Part shown: one piece after another, positions 59,491 to 64,000 of the stretch
How the letters are laid out: every line of letters begins with the position of its first letter
How positions within the stretch are numbered: the first letter of the stretch is position 1
NCBI GenBank assembly: GCA_951640165.1
Contig: OX621258.1
Span: forward strand, 3,185,501-3,249,500
Origin: Pseudoips prasinana
Taxonomy: Eukaryota > Arthropoda > Insecta > Lepidoptera > Nolidae
Direction of reading: 5' to 3'
DNA: 64,000 bases
Position numbers and translations under genes: made by a program
Notes under the pieces: generated by a model
The model's input: only the letters and a program-made list of their open reading frames with translations
Told to the model about the DNA's origin: nothing
Databases searched by the model: none

Positions 59491-60007
59491 GATGATGATT
59501 ACGACATCCTTAGCTTGTGATATAGATAGAGATAAGATACAGTTTCTGATCAAAAAGTGTCTCTATTCAATAAATGATCTCTAAAAAGTCTGAACCTTGT
59601 CTTAGCATTGACTCTGGAGCCTTAAGAGTTTTTGATTTTAATTGTTTAAATAGAGTCACTTATCTCAGTTTACTGTTATTTTATTTTATTATTTTAGTTT
59701 TTATTGACTATTTATTTGTACTCCAGATTTGAATTGATGTTATTTATAACGAATTTCTTGACATGTTAATATTGAATTATATATATTAGATTATCTGATT
59801 ATATTTATATTTACTTTCTTGACATATTAGACACATTTTATTGTATATGTTGGGTTTTGATGTGTTTCATCGGTCACAAATTTAATCATATTGTTAATAA
59901 TCATGTACCTAATAATGTATGTAATGTAGTAGTAATGTAATGTAAGAGTTTATTATAGCATAAAATGTATTCCAACACAATGTAATTTGTTAATGAATAA
60001 AGAACTA
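59491..60007. other. AT-rich gap
   Basis: No recognised feature. Confidence 0.4.
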
Positions 60008-60275
60008 AAGAACAGTTCTACTGGGCCTCCTAGTCGAATACCTATATCCTGGCCACGTTTGCCATTCTCAATGGAGATTAGCTATCTGCCCAGGACATAA
60101 TTATGCACAAGTGTGTGCGTAAACACAGGAGCACTTTCTATTCCATCACTCTCATGATCGGATGGGTGATGAATGACTAGTGACATGCCCGGAATGAGGT
60201 CAGGTACAGGGGTGTAAATACCGCTAATTCCTAGACTTTGGGCTGATACAGAGAATTTTTTCGTAGCAGAAAAGA
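60008..60275 (-). mobile_element. SINE-E body without tRNA head
   Basis: GGGCCTCCTAGTCGAATACC, AGGAGCACTTTCTATTCCAT, GAATGAGGTCAGGTACAGGG and CTAGACTTTGGGCTGATACA. It stops before the B box. Confidence 0.8.
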
Positions 60276-60279
60276 CGCA

Positions 60280-60730
60280 GATGGGTTGCCATCGCACTGT
60301 GATGGACATAGTACACGAAGCAACGCTGCTACCCGTTCTTAAAAAAATAAAATAAAAAGGGTTTTTATTCACGTGGAGTTTAAGAAAGCGCTTGTAAATA
60401 GTCAGAACATGTTTGTAGTATAATATAGTTGTATACATTATTATTTCTAGTTGCATAGATATTTAGGTACACGTTGTATTGATTGTATGAAAACATTTAT
60501 AAAATTTATTTTATAATAGCAATGATATTTAGCTAGCTCGTATCAAGTTATTGTCAAAGAGATTATGTTTAAGTTTAATTATCAACGTTTATAGTTTTAG
60601 CTGTATTTTTACTACATATTGTCAATTGTTCTGTCTATATTTAGGTATTCTTATTTCTCTGGGAGATATTCCCCGGGACGACTTCTACGCCCCCCACGGG
60701 ATGAGATGGGGTGATGATATTCCGTCAGAC
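60280..60730 (-). mobile_element. RTE 5' fragment split by REP-2
   Basis: GTTGCCATCGCACTGTGATG and ACGCTGCTACCCGTTCT (to 60338) continue after REP-2 with TCTGGGAGATATTCCCCGGG, CGACTTCTACGCCCCCCACG and GGGATGAGATGGGGTGATG. This is the RTE 5' UTR and leader in reverse. Confidence 0.75.
60339..60652 (-). mobile_element. REP-2 inside RTE 5' fragment
   Basis: Constant end GGTTTTTATTCACGTGGAG, AAGCGCTTGTAAATAGTCAG, ATTGTTCTGTCTATATTTAG. Truncated compared with the longest copies. Confidence 0.8.
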
Positions 60731-60989
60731 AAGCCGCAATTAATTATTTTAGGTATTGGCTAGAAACTTGCAGAAAAATACAAATTTGACTTCTTGTCAA
60801 CCCCTTAAGCACGAGATCAATAAATCATACATTAAGTAGTCGGGCATACATTACAATTGAGTGTAAATCATTCTGTGTGGCCACGAAACCAGCGACGTGA
60901 TTGCTCGATTCAAGCGGTTTGAACTAAAAGCTTTGATAGTAAATATTGTTATAAAATTAGTGGTAGTCTACTATTTAGTAGATATTATG
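60731..60989. other. Unassigned gap
   Basis: No recognised feature. Confidence 0.4.
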
Positions 60990-61145
60990 ATATTTTTGAA
61001 AGACAACGCCCGGACTACGGAAATTAATCCCTGTATCTTATACTTTACAAACAAATAATTCACGGAGACAGAGAACATCTAGACTCAGACGACCTATTTA
61101 TAGATCACACAAATAGTTGTCCTGCGTGAGAATTAAACCCGGGAC
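60990..61145 (-). mobile_element. SINE-D, diverged
   Basis: CTTTACAAACAAATAATTC, AGATCACACAAATAGTTGTC and a decayed B box (GAGAATTAAACCCGGGAC, plus reading). Confidence 0.7.
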
Positions 61146-61149
61146 AGGA

Positions 61150-61776
61150 AATTATTGTATAGTCCAACTAAAGTTTGCCCAGAAAGGAGGGTTAAGATTT
61201 TCACAGTGGACAGTACTCTGTCAAGAAAGTACCGGGAAAAGATCAATAATATACAAAATGTTTGTTATTCATCCAAATTTATTTTATCACCTTCAAAGTA
61301 TACTCCTTCAGCAACGATACACTTACGCCGACGAATAATCCATTCATCAAAACATTTTTTAAACGCTGCTTTCGGAATTGAGTTCAGTTCTCGCCGCGAA
61401 TTCTCCTTTATGTCTTCTACCGATTGAAAACGGGTACCACGAAGTGGTAATTTAGTTTAGGAAAAATAAAGAAGTCAGTTGGAGCCATATCTGGTGAATA
61501 TGGTGGTATGGTATGGTATTTGTTGAGTGTTTGGTCAAAAATTCGTTCACAATGATGTCCCTGTGGGAAGGCGCATTATCGTGGTGCAAAATCCAAGAAT
61601 TTTCTTTCCTCAAATCTGGACTTTTTCGTCGAATTTGCTCTCATAAACGCCGCATAACGCTCAAATAATATTCTTTATTTACCGTGCGATCTTCCGGTAA
61701 AAATTCAAAGTGCACAACACCGCGATAGTCAAAGAAAACAGTCAACATGACTTTGACTTTTGAGCGACTTTGGCAT
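61150..61776 (-). pseudogene. mariner (DD34D) transposase, N-terminally deleted
   Basis: The minus strand codes for SRSKVKVMLTVFFDYRGVVH (first catalytic Asp), FEFLPEDRTVNKEYYLSVMR, a stop, then RRKSPDLRKENSWILHHDNA (second Asp) and SHRDIIVNEFLTKHS. After a frameshift in a CCATACCATACC repeat it reads PPYSPDMAPTDFF (third Asp) and on to the C-terminal SFCIL-type end. This is the second half of a mariner transposase, the enzyme that cuts and pastes mariner elements at TA. The N-terminal DNA-binding half is missing: at 61776 the sequence joins an RTE fragment. Several stops and a frameshift make it inactive. Confidence 0.9.
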
Positions 61777-61980
61777 GGTTTTTTCGGGCTATGTCGATGA
61801 CTTTGGTTGGCCTGCGGATTTCGACATTTCTGATTCGATCCCGCAGGGAAACTTCGAGCATAGCCCTCTCCATTGCTCTTTGGGTGTGCATTCTAATAAG
61901 GCCCATAGTGAGCGACCACGTCTCTGTTCCGTAAGTCATCACTGGCAACACACACTGGTCGAAGACTTTCGACTTGAGAT
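61777..61980 (-). mobile_element. RTE internal fragment joined to mariner
   Basis: Covers RTE codons from PVMTYGTETWSLTMGLIR to RRPTKVIDIAR; both RTE ends are missing. The junction with mariner reads TTTTTTCGGGCTATGTCG. TTCGGG is present in both partners, so a deletion between short matching words is likely. Confidence 0.85.
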
Positions 61981-62116
61981 ATATCTAATAAAGAAATAAT
62001 ATAAATATCTTGGGACAACCAACACACCACCGTCTGATCCCAAACTAGGCAAAGCCTGTACTACGGCAACCAGACAACTGATAAACATACTTATATATTT
62101 CTAAATACATACAATA

Positions 62117-62516
62117 TCTATACATTATAATAAAATCATAGGAAAGTCAAAACTGTACATTGAATTTTTTTTTAAGGATACTTGGGGCGTTATCTGCAAT
62201 CGATATGGAAGCCAAAAATATCTTTTTTAGAATTTTTGTCTATTTGTCTGTCCGGGCTAAACTCAAAAGGTACTGCATGGATTTACTTCAAATTTTGCAT
62301 GAACATTACTAAGAGGTCGGGTCAACATATGGGCTACATATTATCCTTCATTCGTCGCCTGGTACCCATAGTACAAGCTTAGCTTAGTTTGGGGCTAGGA
62401 TGATCTGTGTGACATTGTCCCCAGATATTATTATTATTATCACGCTATCACTTACGGGGGAGTAGCTGTGATAATTTATAAAGTTTGACGCGGGTAAAAC
62501 CGCGGGGCACAGCTAG
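62117..62516 (+). mobile_element. Hel-1 carrying a SINE-A fragment
   Basis: TCTATACATTATAATAAAAT start, hairpin CGCGGGTAAAACCGCG, CTAG-T end. Interrupted near TACATATTATC by about 90 bp of SINE-A 3' end. Confidence 0.9.
62347..62438 (+). mobile_element. SINE-A 3' fragment inside Hel-1
   Basis: CGTCGCCTGGTACCCATAG, GGGGCTAGGATGATCTGTGT, CATTGTCCCCAG and an ATT repeat. A TATTATC word lies on both sides, a probable 7-bp target duplication. Confidence 0.85.
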
Positions 62517-62635
62517 TTATAGATAAATTACACCCAGACAAATTATCGTGTTCATCACACAAAGATTTTTCCCGGGTGGGAATCGAACCCACGCCCTCTT
62601 GCTTAGCAGTCAGGGTCAATAACCACTAGACGAAC

Positions 62636-62745
62636 TTGCAAAAATGATTGTTAGTCGATTTGAAATACTTTTAACTTTCCTAATTTATATTTGGCTATTT
62701 TTTATTTAGTCTACTATGTTTAATAAATTGAACTTCAGTCCGATC
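62636..62745. other. Short AT-rich gap
   Basis: No recognised feature. Confidence 0.4.
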
Positions 62746-63055
62746 TCATATTGCTTGTTCTGTGGCCACACACAGTACTCGCCGCATCCTTATTACCTAT
62801 CTTGAACCAATGCTGCATATAATATGCAAATGCGATGCATTGGCAAGACACAGAATGGCCATCCTGGGGCTGGCATATCCAGAACCACGAGACTACAAGG
62901 ATCTACCCCTAAGAAGCGTACTGGATTATGTGAAGACTTCATTCAGGGCTCTAGGGATAGAATAAAAACCAGTGGGGGATAGTACAAAAGATCCTGAAGG
63001 GTCGAAGTGCTGTACACAAGTACACCCCATCAAAGATAAGATAAGACCTATCTTG
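62746..63055 (+). pseudogene. LINE C-terminal fragment with 3' UTR
   Basis: The frame 62762-62965 ends HIICKCDALARHRMAILGLA, EPRDYKDLPLRSVLDYVKTS, FRALGIE. HxxCxC-ALxRxR is the last zinc-knuckle region of many LINE pol proteins, and PLRxxLDxVK is the usual closing helix. A 90-bp 3' UTR ends in a GATAAGATAAGA tail. The 5' part of the element is missing. Clade not resolved. Confidence 0.65.
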
Positions 63056-63139
63056 CCAAAGCAAATTTTTCGCAATAATTGTTTAGATGTGAACTAATGC
63101 GATGTTATATTTCTTTTTATATACTTGTGAAGACATGTT
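63056..63139. other. Short gap
   Basis: No recognised feature. Confidence 0.4.
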
Positions 63140-63380
63140 TAACAACGGTTTCACGCCGGAGGTCGTAGGTTCGATTCCCACCCAGGACAGATATTTGTGT
63201 GTTACGTGGACTGTTTGTCCTGAGGCTGGGTGTAATTTATCTATATAAGTATGTATTTACAAAAGAAAAGTAGTATATGTAATATATCAGTTATCTGGAT
63301 CCCATAGTACAAGCTCTGCTTAGTTTGGGATCAGATTGCCGTGTTTGAATAACGTCCCTGGATATTATTATTATTTATTT
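63140..63380 (+). mobile_element. SINE-B, head truncated
   Basis: Starts inside the head (TTTCACGCCGGAGGTCGTAG), B box GGTTCGATTCC, then the complete body and 3' end with ATCAGATTGCCGTGTTTG and an ATT repeat. Confidence 0.9.
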
Positions 63381-63394
63381 ATAACGTGAATAAT

Positions 63395-63562
63395 TGCTAT
63401 TATAAAATAAATTTTATAAATGTTTTCATGCAATCCGTGTACTTAAATATCTATGTTACTTAAAATAATTATGTAGGTATACTTAATTATAATACTACAA
63501 ACATGTTCGGACTATTTACAAGCGCTTTTTTAAAGGCTACGAGAAGAAAATCTTTTTTATTT
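63395..63562 (+). mobile_element. REP-2 fragment, plus orientation
   Basis: TGTTTTCATGCAATCCGTG, TTTACAAGCGCTTTTTTAAA and a T-rich end. It joins REP-3 directly. Confidence 0.75.
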
Positions 63563-63855
63563 TTGGAACGAAGTTCCTTAACGCGCGTTGTGAAAGGGGG
63601 CTAGACGGAAAAAAATCTTACGAAAAGTTGTCACGACACTTTTTGCAGCTGTGCGGCGTGCGCATGTTTCTCTGTCTGTCTCTCTCTCTCTCTCTTATAG
63701 AAAGCAAGCCAGATATTTTCATTTCTATTTCGCATTGAACAGTGTGGTGTCGCGACGATTATTTTTGTTGAGTGTATACAGGATTTTTGTACATAATAAA
63801 TAATAAGAAATAACTTCGTTCCATCCGGGTGTCCCTTGACACCTCTCAAGTTTTA
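63563..63855 (+). mobile_element. REP-3 copy 4
   Basis: GGAACGAAGTTCCTTAACGC start and CACCTCTCAAG end; nearly identical to 34226-34516. Confidence 0.8.
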
Positions 63856-64000
63856 TTTAATCAATAACTCCTCGAAATCACGACTCCATTGAAGGTTTCC
63901 TGAAAACCTTGGTAGGTATCTGACCTTTGTATTTTCTTCTATTTCCACGTGGAGGTAATTTCCTTACATTTCCCGGAACTTACGCTTAGTACTAGTGGCC
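63856..64000. other. End of window, unassigned
   Basis: No recognised feature. Confidence 0.4.

Larger units (their letters stand above)
62003..62635 (-). mobile_element. SINE-C split by Hel-1
   Basis: 3' part at 62003-62116 (ATCTTGGGACAACCAACAC, CGTCTGATCCCAAACTAGG), head part at 62517-62635 (ATAGATAAATTACACCCAGAC and B-box region GGGTGGGAATCGAACCCACG). The Helitron sits between host A and T. Confidence 0.9.

Overview
The window looks like intergenic or intronic DNA from a moth or butterfly (Lepidoptera). This rests on the AT-rich base composition, the RTE-type LINEs whose protein resembles the butterfly RTE endonuclease/reverse transcriptase, the abundant tRNA-headed SINEs, and the short Helitrons ending in CTAG. 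The species cannot be told. I find no convincing host protein gene, rRNA gene or functional tRNA gene. Nearly everything recognisable is a transposable element, many of them inserted into one another.

Labels used below. RTE = LINE with one ORF (endonuclease + reverse transcriptase) and an ATG/CAT-repeat 3' end. LINE-J = Jockey/CR1-like LINE. LINE-Z = RTE-group LINE with a C-terminal zinc finger. SINE-A, B, C, D, E, G = tRNA-headed SINE families. 5S-SINE = SINE whose head resembles 5S rRNA. Hel-1, Hel-2, Hel-3 = non-autonomous Helitrons. MITE-1, MITE-2, TIR-1, TIR-2, TIR-3 = elements with terminal inverted repeats. REP-1 to REP-5 = interspersed repeats I cannot assign to a class.

Layout. 0.3-3.5 kb: full-length RTE, minus strand, one frameshift. 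4-7.3 kb: SINEs, Helitrons and RTE tails. 7.3-14.5 kb: a SINE-B split by a 6.9-kb LINE-J, itself split by an apparently intact 3.8-kb LINE-Z with a 1156-residue ORF. 14.6-15.1 kb: 27-bp minisatellite. 15.1-20.1 kb: REP-1, REP-2, a 5S-SINE, an internally deleted RTE and an R1-like LINE fragment with a 14-bp target duplication. 20-32.6 kb: LINE fragments, SINEs, Helitrons, MITE-1 copies and several near-perfect fold-back palindromes. 32.6-37.6 kb: a tandem duplication later broken by different insertions. 38.2-41.2 kb: TIR-2, a 3.1-kb element with 43-bp terminal inverted repeats that holds a SINE whose Pol III B-box segment is amplified into fifteen 53-bp units. 41-47.7 kb: Helitrons, SINEs, RTE tails. 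47.9-51.9 kb: a REP-1 copy split by a head-to-tail Helitron array and by a young RTE copy with a 953-codon ORF. 52.7-56.6 kb: TIR-3, a 3.9-kb element holding a decayed RTE. 56.9-64 kb: a large palindrome, MITE-1 copies, a mariner pseudogene, a three-level SINE/Helitron/SINE nest, a LINE tail and more repeats.

How the parts relate. Only LINE-Z keeps an unbroken ORF with both enzyme domains in this window, so it is the only element that could be autonomous here. The SINEs, Helitrons and MITEs would depend on enzymes encoded elsewhere. The nesting gives a relative order of insertion at several places.
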